Source: Metopolophium dirhodum
Lineage: Eukaryota; Arthropoda; Insecta; Hemiptera; Aphididae
Direction of reading: 5' to 3'
DNA length: 64,000 nt
Assembly (NCBI RefSeq): GCF_019925205.1
Contig: NC_083560.1
Coordinates: forward strand, 94,950,083-95,014,082
A program made the translations under genes and the position numbers. Shown in pieces: positions 29,901-44,900 of the stretch. Below the pieces are notes generated by a model. That model was not told the origin of the DNA, made no database searches, and saw nothing but the letters and a program-made list of their open reading frames with translations. Numbering within the stretch: position 1 is the first letter of the stretch; every line of letters begins with the position of its first letter.

Positions 29901-32900
29901 TGTATAGTAATAATGTTAGGTACACGCGATGTTTGTACACACGATAATAATAATATTAATAATAAAACGCGATGACGAGGACGCTGGAAGAAACGACTGG
30001 TGCATGATAATGGGCGCACGTACAGTGCGGCGGCGACTAATAAACGGAAAAGGCGGACGGGAAAACGTTTTACGTGGACGAGCGGGCGAGGCCGGCGACG
30101 GGGTTGGTTTCGCGCCGGCGCGGCGTCGGGTCCGCTCGCGACGACCGAACAAAAAGCTGCGGCGGCGGCCAACGACGACGAAAGCTTTGCCCGGTAGATG
30201 GCGTCGCCCGCTCCGTGCGACGGGCGGGACGCTGACGGTCGCTCGCCCCTCCCGTCGCGACGACGGCGACGCGCGCACCGCGCCCGACTATTTCTGTTTT
30301 ATTGATTTAATAGGGTTTCATTAATATATTTTTCAACGGGCCCCCTCGCGCGCGCACTTACGCCGTACCGTTCGTTACGTTCGCCGTTTCCACACGCTTT
30401 TTCGGGGCACCCCGCGGACCCGTCACGCGCGCGCCAGGCCGTCCGCCACCGCCGCCGCCGCCACTGACGCCACCGTCGCCCGACGACGACGCCGCCGCCG
30501 CCACGCGCAATACATTCTCATATGACTGCCGACGTGATACCGTATATACGATAATAATATTATATATCGTCGTGTTGTATATACATGTATACATAGGTGT
30601 GTGTGTGTATATGTATATATATGCGCGCGTATATATTAATGTTGATTTTATAATATAATATAATATTTGCCCGTTAATAACAAATATATACGCGTGTATA
30701 TGTATACGTGTATATATCGTATATCATATGCAAGGCACCCACACATTAATATCGCCGCCGATTTTAAATATAATATAATAACAAACCACGAAACGTTTTT
30801 ATTATAACGTCGCGACGCGTCCGCAACAATCGAATATTGTTGTCCAGTCCAGTCCAGTCAGGTGCATTATTATCACGGTGCGGTGTCGCGTTATCATCGT
30901 CGCTATCAAAACGACTACGGAGCACTGATCAGCAGCAGCCTTACATGACGTCGAGCGGGCCGCATCAGCAGTGCTACTTGTGATATTATCATTACCCATT
31001 ATTATTATAAAATTATAAAGTTGTACAAACGCGAGTTTTTCGTCCACGCCAATCTGTCGTCGCTGCCGCCGCCCCGTCCGCTTCCTGCTTCGAAAAAGCT
31101 CATTGTCGACCGACCGCTAAACGACGCTCGTCCGCGTTGGCGTATGCGCTCAATATAGAAACGGGTACGTCAAGGAAAGTTCCCGATCGCCGCAGCGAGG
31201 TAAGTGCACCGTGTTGCAGTAGAGTAGAACTCGCGAACCATGGTACTACTAGGTATAGTTGGTATATGTAGTTACCAACATTTTGTCATACCTGTGTAGG
31301 TACCAGGCACGCGTGTATAGAACACGGCACGGTGATTTGTCATTTATTACGTCTTTTAGGACGCTGTGATCCGTGTCGCACTGTCACGTGCGACATTTTT
31401 GGTGGGTTTGATTTATTACCCATTATGTTTGATGTATCGTTTTACGTGGGGTAGTGGTAAACGCTGTAGGTAACCACACCGTCCACACAGAGTTAGAATA
31501 TTTCAACCTCACGGTAGCCTGTGGTATCGGTTGGTGAATAACTTGAATCGACCATTCTGGAAGTATCGTTCCACTGCTAACACGAACACGGCAGAAGTTA
31601 AACACCTATATAGCACCTTAAAGGGTTGGTTCACAATTCGTCGTGTCGTGTAAAATCCCGTGTTAAATACTTTTTCTGATCTGCTCACCTAAATGCGGTT
31701 GTAAAAATGTAATCGTATCTACCAAGAAGTTGGATGCTATTATGTTAAACTTTCGGCCATATAGTTACATTCAGGTTAGAATCATTATGTTATATACTAG
31801 TGATAATTCTAATTATATATTATTTGATTATTTATCAGATTACAATTTCGGAATACACTATTACTCTGCGTGGCCCACCCTACTACAGTTTTATTAAAAT
31901 TAGAGAGGGTACCCACCCGTCTAGAGAAGGTGTGCAAATTGTACGTTTAAACGTCCTGTGACCCACCCTATATATCGCGGCGGTCAGAGGACAAAATCTG
32001 GACGAGCAGTGTAGTCGAGACGAGGAAAGACTTAGCACGCGGGCTCTGATTATATGCTACACTTAATGTACTTACTCTCCGACATTGGGGGTAGTAATCC
32101 TAGACTGTCACTCGTCGAGCTTAAGAGCTTTCCTATATATTATTATCATTTCGTATAAGAATCATTCGGTTATTATCCCTCCCGGCGGCCGCCCCACACT
32201 AGCATCTGACGTCCCTACAGTTCCACCCCTCGTCAAAACTCTTGCACGATCAGATTTTTGTTTGAGGCGCTTGTCTATTCTGGTTACGTCACAATTGGTA
32301 CGTTACACACATTTGTTTTGTCTTAATAACGAATTTAATATTTATTAAATTACTGATTTTTGGAATTCAGAATTCTTAAGTGTACTTAAGGGCTATATTT
32401 TCAATTAATTAGATTTACTCACAATTTAATGAGTGTACTGTGGGGCTGTGGTGTTACCAACTTATTTTTTTTTCAAATGTAAATCGCCCGGTTTTCGTAT
32501 AAATTGTTAATGGGATAACTTTTTTAAAAATATTGATGTATCCAAAATCTAAATTTAAATAGTCGGATGGTATGTAAATTGTACCTAGTAATTAATATTA
32601 GTCTAACTTACATTTTATAATTTTGAAACATGTTCGTGCGACCATTCATATGCAAGCAACACAATGCATAGCAATTTCGTATATATAACGCAGCTTGCAG
32701 TGAATTATATCTGACGTGAATAGAAAGAATCATATTATTATTACATATTTTATTATATTGTATCATATTAAATCGGACTATACTTATAAGTTATACTATA
32801 TACGGTCAAAAGGGGAGTTCAGCAAATCGAAAACAAATAAATATTTATATTATTTCGTCATGCCTGACGTATCTCGTGGAGGTACATTTCTGTGGATGTT

Positions 32901-35900
32901 CAATGTACAGCTGTCTCTCGTGGCGGCTACATAATATTTAATATTATACAACACCCACCCTCACACACAAATATATTATGTTACCATGTTATATTATTAT
33001 CTGTAGGTATATAGTATATAATAAAACATCATATACGCGCGGTCACCGTGATGCGTATATTATAATATTATATTATACAAGGTAATGATCGTCACGCACG
33101 CCATGTACAATAAATGCGTCGTGTATCGTGTGTGCAAAGGTGGGCATTCTTTTAGGTAGGTATACCTAGTTGAAAAGTTAAAGCCAAGTTAATTTTTTTT
33201 TTTTTTTAGTTGTTTAACTTTACTAGTTAAATAATGCATTGTAGAAACTTAGGTTGGGTTAAAATAATGCGTTTATAAATTATATACTTAAAACTAATTC
33301 ATCAATTTTTTTATACGCTATAACCTAATGATTTTAAATACCAATAAATATTTCTTGATTTAATAATTTAACTCACTACAACCAGTTTTCCAGAAAAAAA
33401 GAATGCTATAATATTAATATATTATACTATATTTACTATATGTATAGCATACATTTTGAACAAAATATTTTATTATTATTCGAGTTGACTGCCACAAGCC
33501 CGCAGCCCGACCCAAGTGTTGTGTTCTAACTGTTTTAAGCCACTTGGGTGACCCGCTTCTCAATCAAACGTTTATATTAAATTTATTTTATTTTCTCATG
33601 GCGCTGCGTATTTATATTTGGCAAATTTTACTATGGTGTAGAGTCTACAGTAGACTGTAGTAGAGAAAAAAAAATTAAAACCATCAAATCATTTGATAAC
33701 GACTTAATTGATTTACCAAAAAATTGTTTTAAAATTATAATTGAATTTAATTAACATTATATTTTTCTTGAATGTACATACACCAACTTAATGACACCAT
33801 TTTAAAATACAATTTTAAAATAATTAAAAAATAAACTATTAGGAATTAATATTAAATTTAGTAAAACTGAGGGTGACCAACCATGTGCTGCCTGTATATA
33901 TAACTAAAGTCATCATAGGCCGCATGACAATGGATGACCCGAGATTTTTTCAATTCTCTATGATATTATTTCACTGATTAGATAATATATATTATATATG
34001 AATTAATTACAAATCTAACTTGAGTAACTATTTTTCTATTCACAATCAATAATTTCAAAATATGTATGAAGTGTTATAGCCTACAATATTTTTAATTGAT
34101 TTAGGTCGCCGGAGGACAGGTGGAAAATTTACATATTAAAAAAAGTGGGTAAGTGGGTGTCACTCTGCTGTACAGTATATTACAAATGGGTCACTGCAGT
34201 AATGGATGGTTTGTATCAAATTTTTAATTCAATGATATAAAATCATTGTCTACGAAAAACGAAAAGACGGTCTGTCAGCCAGTAATATTACTAAATATAT
34301 TTGATGATAATATTGTAATAAAGTAATTTATTTTACTATTATAGGCATTAGTACAGTATCTACAATAGTAGGTTAAATTCATTTTTGTTAAAAAAATTAT
34401 TTTTGAAAATATTATTATGTGTATACTCTAAAAGTTTCATTTACCCACGAATAATAATTTTTAAATGACTACTTATAAGTTATGTTTAATAACTAAAATC
34501 GTTAATCTTAGTTTTAATATGTAATTTTGTCCAAATTTGTACTTAAAATGTCTGTAAAAAATAACTGTTTATAATATTTTTTAGATTTTTTGGTACAATA
34601 CCTACAAATTATTTATGAGAATCCCTGTTTTAAATTTTCAATTCTTATATATAAAAATTGAACATTTTATAATTTTTTAACTTATACATTTTATGAGTTA
34701 ACTTTTGATAAATTTTGTCGACTTTTGAATTTTAAATAGTTATAAAAAAATAATCGTGTGTATGGATCTTAATATTTATCAACTGCTAGTATAACAACTT
34801 ATAAGGAACCTTGTACCTATTAAATTTTCAAGCTTTTTGGCCCAATGAATAAAATTTTATTGACATATGTAGAATATACATGGAAAAATGTTTATGAATT
34901 TCTAACTTGACATAAATGCCAACTTCCTTGATTTTGATGAATTTTGTCAACATTTTAAATTCAGACGCTCATAAAAAATGATTGTGGTATTACGGCCAAC
35001 TTTTTTTTTTAATTTCCACTAACAACAACTTATGAGGACCGTTGTATTACATTTTCAAGCTTTTTGACAGAGCAAATAATATTTTATCGACAATAATAAA
35101 AAAAAACTCGACATTTTCTTATGATGTATATAAATAACTTAAAAAACAATAAGTATTTCAAAAACTGTATGGTGCATAGAAATTGGTAATATAAACATGC
35201 TGCCGCACTCTCACTTAAGGTGCGTGACTTTTATAATATTTTTACGATATATAGATTATCGCGATCCCGTAGATCATCCGCTGTTGTTGGCGTGTACGTT
35301 GAAAACATTTCAACTGCGAATTATTAATCAACCCTTTTCGTAATTTTGTAATATTAATCGAAATTCTATGTATAGATAATCGTCTATTGATAAAATAATA
35401 AATATGTTATATCATAAACATGACGTAACGCTATTAAAGTATATGTTTATAATATTATAAAACGTTTTATAACGCGAAAATTGATTTTTGACTACCTATA
35501 CTTATCGTACGCGCATATACATGGAATTATTATGTAGAAGCATTCCGGACAAAATGAAATGTGCCTAAACACGTGATTTGAATCAACGCTGCATAATTTT
35601 ATGTAATATTATGGTGCCTCGTGACATTATTAGGAGTAGGTAATAATACTGTTTTTATCGGACCCGGAGGGCTTTATTTATGGAGAATGGTAAAAGTAGG
35701 TAATCTTCAACATTGATATAGTGTTAACTCCTATACGAGCTTTTATTAAATGAAAGAAAGTTTGAAAATAATATAATTTCTATAAGCCAAACATAGGTAT
35801 AATTCTTTTTTTTAAACATCTTAATAATTATAATACATATACTATATTACATATTCAAAAACCATTTCAGTTATATGTATACTGTATACATAAACTAGTA

Positions 35901-38900
35901 TTTTATTTCATACTTCACAATAAGTATAAAAAATAAATTAGAAAATTAGCTATTAGTACCGCTTTGAAAACAAAATTTCAAAAATTTCAAATGTCAAATT
36001 TTTTTTTTAATAGTTTAAAAGTCATACACACATTTGGTGGAAATATTTTGGTATATGTCATTTATATGACATTTGGTTTAAATATCTACCTACAGTTATT
36101 CGTTTTTGAATGACATATACCTAATATAACAAAATAGGTTTTACTTTACCCTCCATAGTAAATTAGTAACAACTAGGTTAATTTTCCTATCAGAAAACTT
36201 ATTGAAATCAACGATTGAAGCATTCTTACTGCTCAAAAAGATGGTGACATATGGGTTCACACAATAATAATAAATAAAATACATCATCGTGCTCCACTCA
36301 TAAACTAATGGGTATCAATAGTCCTAATAAAAATTAATTGAAACAAAATTATGGCTATATATTATACATTTATACCTTTGTAATAACAATTTTTTTTCAT
36401 TATAACAACAACTTTTGAGGAACTATTCATTACATTTTAAAGCTATTAAGAACGAAAAAAACATTTTATGCCTATACCAAAAAAGGACTAAAAAATTCTA
36501 CCTAATATCTTTGTTTTATGGGCATTTCAAGTCACTACGGTTTTTTATTTTTGAATTATATATAAAATCGACGACTCAAATAAATAATTATCTACTTATG
36601 TTGACTACATGTTATTTCAAATGTATATCAAATATTTAATGTTTTTAAATTTTTTTCAAAAGTGAGTAATAAGAGTTATATTTTTGTCCATCAAAGGCCG
36701 AGTTTTCTGACACATTTCAAACTTGTGAAGTCAAGTAAAAAGGTCAGCGTAGAAGCTTATACATTATTTTTTTGTCAGGTAAAAAGGTCTGTGTTCGAGA
36801 TTACACTATATTTTATTTTCCGGTAAAAAGGTTATTCGTGTAAGATTTTACATTTTGCCTTATTTATGTGGTGTGGGCAAAGGCGATGACGAGTTACCCT
36901 TATAATGACATTATTGGGTCAATAGTTTTTAATTTTTTTTTCATATTATATGATGTCACCTTAACTGCAGTAGGGTATCAGATATAAAGCGTATAATACG
37001 TGAGTTAGTCTTCCATTTACCGATAAGCTGCAGACAAGCATAGTTGTATTTTACTAGGCATGCCAGCCGTCATATATTACACTCATCCCTTATTACATGT
37101 TAGATTTGCACAATACTGGTCACGCAGACCTTGCCTATATTGTAAGTGATATCTTGATGATAACAATATCACCATATGATATCTCTACCGACCATTATTT
37201 ACCGAAATTTCAAATTTCATGAAAGTTAATGAATACGACGAAAACAATAAATAAGTGCACAACGTAATATAATATAATATAATCAATGATAATATGTTCA
37301 ATTTTCCAGTATTAAAAATTAATTTAATAGCGGCTCCCAAACCAAGTGGGGGCACTTAACATGGGACAGGGTTGACGTGGATTAAAAATGTATAGATACA
37401 CTTATGTTTAAGATCATCTGAGCATTCGACTGTAATTTTTAAACTTTAATACGTATGGAAAATAAAGACACTTCACATCATTTGAATAATTAAATAAAGT
37501 TTTCGACTTGTTTTAGATTCTGAGCGATTATTCGTACCTCTGCAAATGTTCTTCTATTTATTCGATGCGTGAACTAAAACAATTTAATATATTATTATGC
37601 CTTATTTTCCTATAATGTCCGATTATATGTTCAAGCCGAACGATTGACTATAGGCCGACCGACGCACGCGCACTGTACCGTAACGAAATATTATTTTCAA
37701 TTTCTGTCAAATTGGACTCGGGACAAATAAAACGATAAAGGTCAGAACAATCTTTTCGCATACATCGGGTTATATCGTGTAATTATTATTAGTTACAAAA
37801 ATTATTGAGATATTTATATTATGGCCGTTTAGGTATTATAAGCAGTTCAAGAATGCCTGTGACGAACAATGAAAATTACAACTATATTGGGTGGGACGGT
37901 GCAATGTGCATTAATATTATATTTATGTGTAAGACACTGTAGGTATTAATGGCATTATATTGCTGAAAACTATAAAAACGGTATTAAATAAAAATCGAAT
38001 CAATGCGTCATAGTTATTTTAGCCATCGACCGCTACCATAAATATACGAGTACCTAGTTCAACCCCATTCGATACGGTGTTAATTGATTTTTTAGATTTT
38101 TTGTGACAATATAATGTATTTTATACAAACATTACTATAAAATAAATAAAAGGGTATTTTTTTTTTTTAAGACGAATCAGACAAATATAATCTGAATATC
38201 ATACGTTATATTATTATGTATTAATTTATTTTTTTTATTAATTCTTAAGAGGCAAATATTTGAATTATACAAATTAAAAAAATTTAATTCATGACAGATA
38301 AAACATCCTGTATAATAATCAATGGTATTGAAAAATAAAAATAGTAAACTACCCTACATGGGCTGCAAAGTAGGTGTCTCTGCAGAACGGAAATAAGAAT
38401 AATTATTGTAGTTAGACTATCTGTCATGCGTGTCCGTTCTATTTGATATCGACATATCGTCGAATCAACGAAGCCCATTTGACCCAAATGGACCGAAACT
38501 CAGTGTAAAAACAACAAAGTATAGTTGTAGTGATTCACATAATTTATCTTATATACTACCTAGCAAATCGACACCCATCATAGTTATATGACTACTGATG
38601 CTGCTCTGTATTTATTAGGTATATAGTGTATTATTATATTTCCCATAATAATAATATGCATATGATCAATTTTCTTTGAGTACACATTATAATAAACTCG
38701 GATAAAATCATTAAAAGAAAGAAATAATATTGGCGAGGTGTGTATGGAGTGCCTCACAATAATTCTATATGAATTACAATGTTTACCCCCCCCCCCCTCT
38801 CCTTTCGCTTGATTGAGCTTCAGACACGCCACTGGCTTAAAATATTTTAGTATAAACCGAGGTATAAACATAAATATATATTCTGTATAATTCACAAAAC

Positions 38901-41900
38901 CCTTTGTTCTTAACAAATTTTCACATATAGGTATAGTCGTGCCGTAAGGATACATTATATTATAATAGAAGTGCTTTATTTTTCAACAAATTATCGCTCT
39001 ACGCTTTTTGCGTTTGTTAATTAAATTATCTTAACAATTTTCTATTAATACCTACTATGATAATTAAATTCCTGAACCTGTAGATATTTTGTTGTTATTA
39101 TATATTGTTTAATATAGCTTTATGTAAACACATATTTCAAATTTCAAACAGATTGCTTTGAGTATATTATATAAAAAAAAACAGTAGGGAAACTTCGGTT
39201 ATTGTTAGACAAGGAACATACATGTAATATTTTTAACAAAAAACAAATACATACCACAAAATGTTTGTACCTAAGGATTGGCACTTCATTTTTAGTCGTA
39301 TAAAATAATAAGCCCCTTCAACGAGAAGAAGCATTTCATATATAAATTGTTATACGCCAAGCTAAGCGTCTTGCAGAGTAAATAATAACAATACATATTC
39401 GGTATATTATTATCATTTTTTCGTGGTATTTTTCCGCGTACAGTAATAATAGTATATCTATCATCTAATGTATGCGCTCGTTTTCAATGGCTTGCTGAGA
39501 TAATATAAATTATAGGCGTACGCTAACAAATTATATCAAAAATCGTATATAATATATAATATTATTTCATAATAATATACACTGAATCGTGACCCACAGG
39601 GTGAATCTTTTATCTTGAAACAGATGGTATCTATTATACTATACAAATAATATTTTATATTATTTTTAATTTCAAGTATAGGCTGGTACAAAATAAGGTC
39701 GTGTAAAAATAAAATAATACGTTCTTAACCTTTTTGCTTCGCGTTTTTCTGTGCATTTTCCGAGTTATTTGCCTGCTGGATCCCGATATAAAAGTATCAC
39801 CCTGTTTACACTTGCGCACCATCTACGATGTTTTTGGATGTGTCCTTTTATTGATATTATTTTTTCTCTTTCGGGTCAATACTTGAAAAAGCACAACACC
39901 ACACCATTACGGGCGTATATATTATTACAGATTGTACTAGACTTTCTTCGCTCAGAATCGTTTTTCGTATACAATGATTTTATATCATTGAATTCAAAGT
40001 TAACACTTCCATTACAGTGACTTCTCTAGACACCAAATGTACAGCAAAGTGTTATCCACTTACCCACTTTTTCATCTTTACTTTGTTAAAGTTGTTTTTA
40101 CATTTTAATGACAGCATACATTTTTAATTTAATATTCTGAAGGATAATATTTTGCTGAGAATTTCAATGTATAAAAATAGAAGTTTAAACTTTGAAGAAG
40201 CTAGTAGTTAATACTTAAAAGTTGTATAAGTTACCTATACCTAGTTGGTAGATACCTACCTACGCTTATAACTGGGTATAATTAACTAGTTTAAACTTCG
40301 ATATTTATGTGTTACATATTCTGCTTCGGAATAAGATATAAAAGAAAATATATCTCCTGTCATTCTTAAAAATGTAAAATGATTAAAAAAAAATAATGAC
40401 AGTAAAACTATTTTTTTTTCAATAATATTGTTTTGAAATTACTTCAATTTATGTAAAAATAAATATTTGTGAAAACGTTAATATTTTTTGAGAAAATGAG
40501 TATTTTAAAAGAATCTGCTTTTACCTATGTATATAAAAGTACCTATATTATATGTATAAAAATATTATAAATACATTGAATAAAACATATTATACAATTT
40601 AATAACAATTAAGCTCAAAGAGGATGCATAATAATATAATATGCCACTAAAAATACGTTTTCCGGTCACAGTTTAGACACGCACGACGTGCAGCACTGGG
40701 TCTCGAATCGTCATAAATATTTCAATTATAGTGATGTACTTAACTATTAAAAAAATAGTAATAGTAGGAATAAAAATATATCCAGAAAAAAATCATACAT
40801 TTTTCTAAAATATTCAAATATATTTAAATATAATATTTTATTTTAAATATTTTATTATGAATATACGGATTGAGCCCTTTTAGTACAATTAACGAGTAGA
40901 AAATAAACAGGTATACATTTCTATCACAAAAGATTATCCAAAAAAAGAAACGAAGATATAAATATAGATCAATAAAAATTAAAAATTAAAGTAGGTATTA
41001 TATAACAACAGAAGCAAATAGTTTACAATTGAAAAAGATTACAAAATGTTGACATAATAATATGTAATATTGTGAGCGGTTAAATACGAAAGGTGGCATT
41101 AGACATCATACACGTATTATGGGCTAATTTGACAAGTAATTAGTGATACTAATTAGGTCAACATCATACATACATACCATAAAGTGTAGAATAATAAATT
41201 ATATTAATGGATATTGTTTTAAATTCAGAAAAATATGTTTATAATAACTAAAAGTTTTTTTTTTAATATACACCCGGTTTAGGTTTATGTTTCGGAAATT
41301 ACCTCTTAGACATTCCCTCAAAAATAAAATTTGTGAAATTTAATATCAGTTATTATTTTCACCCACTTTAATATACTATGTTGTGTGCTTGAAAAAAAAA
41401 ACGTATAGGTTTTTTGTTTGACTCGACCACGACGGCGCCGTCGAAAGCAATAGCAAAGGACGAAATCTAATACGACTGAATACACATGCGGAACATTTTC
41501 AATCGGTTTCTCGGCCACTATATAATATACCTAACAATATATTATTATGGTTGCGAGGGAGGAGGAAATCGCCAGCGTGTTCGGATCGTATTTCGGGTCG
41601 GATAAATCAACTATATTGTCGTCGTTTGTGTAATAAAATATCAATATCACAAAGTAAACGGTTGTCGGGGAGTCCACGCGGGCGTGGCGCCTACAATAAT
41701 TATAAAAGCCAATTCCGCAGCGTATTTTAGCCACGTTGTCGTCATAATTACGACGTTATTATTTAATATTATATAATATTGTATCCCGACGAAAGGCTTG
41801 CTGAGACGCGTGACGCCCGCCACTCCGTATAATTATATTATTATGTCGTACGGCGATGACGATGCCACACACACACTTTATTATTATGTTCAGGTTGATT

Positions 41901-44900
41901 TTATTATGAATAGACGATCAATATCTTAAAAAATACACTGGATTTAGTTTTTTTTTAAATTTAATAACAAGCACTGATGATTAAGGCTCTGAAGTTGATA
42001 ACTTTTTTTTTGGAATGTACTATACGGTAATTTTTGGTTAAAAATGTATTTCAATAATATATACCAAACAAATAACTAATTTTTATACTGTATTTTTGTA
42101 ATTTCACCTCATTTTAAACTATTTTCCGATAACCAAGGAAAAATTACGAGTTTATAAACCACTGTTTAATAAATTTAATACCTTACGGAACTATAAATAA
42201 ACTGTCATTTCACTCGCGTAGGTATAATTGGTAGAACGTACGTTTCCCCAGCCTCCTAGAAAAATCCTAGAAATTCCATTATTTACTTGTGAGGGGGGGG
42301 GCTGGGAAAACGTTACATCTGCCCCACACGGGGAAATTAAATTTTCCGGGGTACCTGATGTCAAACAAATTCTGATTCGGATCAAACAAATTCAAACAAA
42401 TAATGTACTAAATATTGGCAATAGAGAATTCATGAAAATTGATATGTGGGGGGCTGGGGAAACGTACGTATTGGTATACTGTAATCGTGTAATACAATTT
42501 AAGTTAAAGTATACAAATGAAATTTCAATAAAATAACTAAACTGGTATCTATTATAATGTTAAATTAAATTAATTGATTTCCTTGTATATATGTAAGTTT
42601 GTTTATTCATTTAAAAAAATAATAATAATAATTTAATTACCTCTAATTTGTACTATTTATATATTGGGTCGCATAAATAAATTATTTAATGGTTGAATAA
42701 AATTGAATTAACCAATCATGAGTCACTAAATCATGCAGTTTAAGGGATCATTAAGCTCACTATTGATTCATGAAATGTTTGTTGTAGTTCATGCAATCAG
42801 GCATTATAAGGGTATTTTTTATGACTTCAGTTATTTTATTACTTTCATCGTCAAATAATTTTATAATGGTATATTTACTAGATTTTCCATTATTAAACGA
42901 GTTTTAGGTTTCAACATCCGATCCCTAAAGTGATGAACCATAAAAAAAATAGAAAATAGTATAAGGGACCTATATGTGTTTGGACGTTTATATAATTATA
43001 TATATATATATTTACACGAGGTAATTCATCAAACGTCCATATTTTTCTTTAATAAATAAATACATTCAAATTCTGATTTTTGTAACTTGAAATATAATCA
43101 TAGACAATTTTTTCAAATCTTTGAATTTTTTTGTACTACTAAGGAGTGTCCTGTGGTGATACAAACTTCTGTTTTTTAAATGAGAACCCCCTATATTTAC
43201 TGTAAATTATTTAATGGATAATTTGTATATACCCATATCAAAACTTGAATGAGTAGTTTCTTAGTTATCAAAATGTTTGTACTAAGGATGTTTGTATGTT
43301 TGGTGATGCACCCTGTATATATATTATATATATTATTATAATTTGTAAAATTCCTTGTATTTGCTTTCTTCAATATTGAAGAATCAATTACCAAGCTGTA
43401 TGCATACTACTCTGTGTACCCACTACAACTATGACAGTATGACAACAAGTTGAGAATGGGACTTTACGGTGACGCTTTCAGCCAAAAGTCGTTTCAGCAA
43501 TAAATGTAAAAATAATTTAAATAAAATATACGTAAATCATAGTAAAATTATAAGTGATACGCTATTACCTAAATACACTTTAAAATTTATTTTATGAAAA
43601 TCAGAAGTATAATATTATGGATTACAAAATAATATAAATCATAGTAAACTTATAATACATAATATTATTTTAATCAAGTATTAAATTTAACCAATTTAAG
43701 TTATGTTTATAAACCTAAATCAGTTTATTATAAACTGTTTGGTACAATTCGATTTCGTTATAATTTTACTATAATTTACATATTTATTTAAATTATTTTT
43801 ACTTTTATCGCCGAAATGTACTAGACCCTGATCACGGCCGAAATTTGTGCTCGTTCATTCTATAACACTCGTTATGCTTATGTATATTTATATTTTATTA
43901 TAAAATGCTAGGTATATATTATACAAACAGTATAAAATATTATATTAGAATATAATGTAAATTTATTATCTATATGACTATATCAACATTTCAGGGGAGT
44001 TTTATACATTTAGATTGGAATGATACTTTTCAAAATCCAAAATATTCAGTAGGTACCTATATGCTATATTTAGTTTAAATTTCGTGAAAGAATTCAAAAA
44101 ATTCCAAAAGATTCAAGTGCGTATACCCAACTTAATACCCGCTATAGTTTCGCCATTTTAACCAACTACTTTAACACTTGCACAACTATTTGACCACTAA
44201 TACAATATAATGAAAATTAACAACGTGACTAAATTTAAATTATAAGCATTGTGAAACCAGATATTTTCATTTTGAGTTTAGGTCAACCGCAAAAATATTT
44301 TAAATCGTAACGAATCATATTATATACGTAATATTTTTTTAAATACTGTTTATAGAAAAATATTTATTGAGGAAAACAAATACAATCCAGATCTATAGTA
44401 ATATGGTATCTATTATATAGTACTTACATATATGATTAAAAATTCAATATCACTATGAAAACATTATATTTTTTACTTGTAACAGCTCCCCAAATGGATA
44501 ATGAATCAATTTTACTTATGCAGACTTCCGAAGCTTAGACGTAACTTTTTCATATGCAACAAAGTTTATCAAACATATATGCATTATAATATTATTTAAA
44601 TTTAAAAATGTTGTATAAAATATAAATATACCTACTATAATTTGAGTTGGATTGGTATTCATTACATTATTTGAAATATGATAAAAAGCTAATTTTCCTA
44701 GCCTCTGAAAATATGCGTAGTATAATATCAATGATAAACTATTTCGATTTCTAATTCATTTTCACTAAATAATGGTGTTACATTTGAAGAAAATTTATCT
44801 CTAGAACCCAACAAATAAAGTTTTATTGACATTCATAGAAAAAAAGACTAATAAAATTGGAAACTGAAAATGTTCCTAAACAGTTCAAAGCAAATCAAAA

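Larger units (their letters stand above)
29880..31199 (+). promoter_or_regulatory. GC/CpG-rich island with candidate non-coding first exon ending at 31199
   Basis: Strongly GC/CpG-rich sequence at about 29960-30530 and again at 30800-31200, deep in the 41-kb first intron. The right part ends in a textbook donor, CAGCGAG|GTAAGTG at 31199/31200. The frame that would enter Ca-beta exon 2 in phase 0 is open back to about 31010 but has no ATG, so the exon is non-coding or needs another small coding exon. On the minus strand GGTACGGC|GTAAGTG (exon edge 30362) looks like a divergent donor. Open frames inside (29849-30324, both strands) are overlapping compositional artefacts. A bidirectional alternative promoter is inference. 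Confidence 0.45.

Noticed and set aside
29849..30324. Several overlapping open frames of 65-131 codons on both strands
   Set aside because: They overlap in multiple frames in CpG-rich DNA, where stop codons are rare. Compositions are Arg/Ala/Pro-rich with no family signature.
41290..41320. Further copy of the 51360 MITE (GACATTCCCTCAAAAAT)
   Set aside because: Only about 17 bp match, with no second arm; may be a chance or tiny relic.
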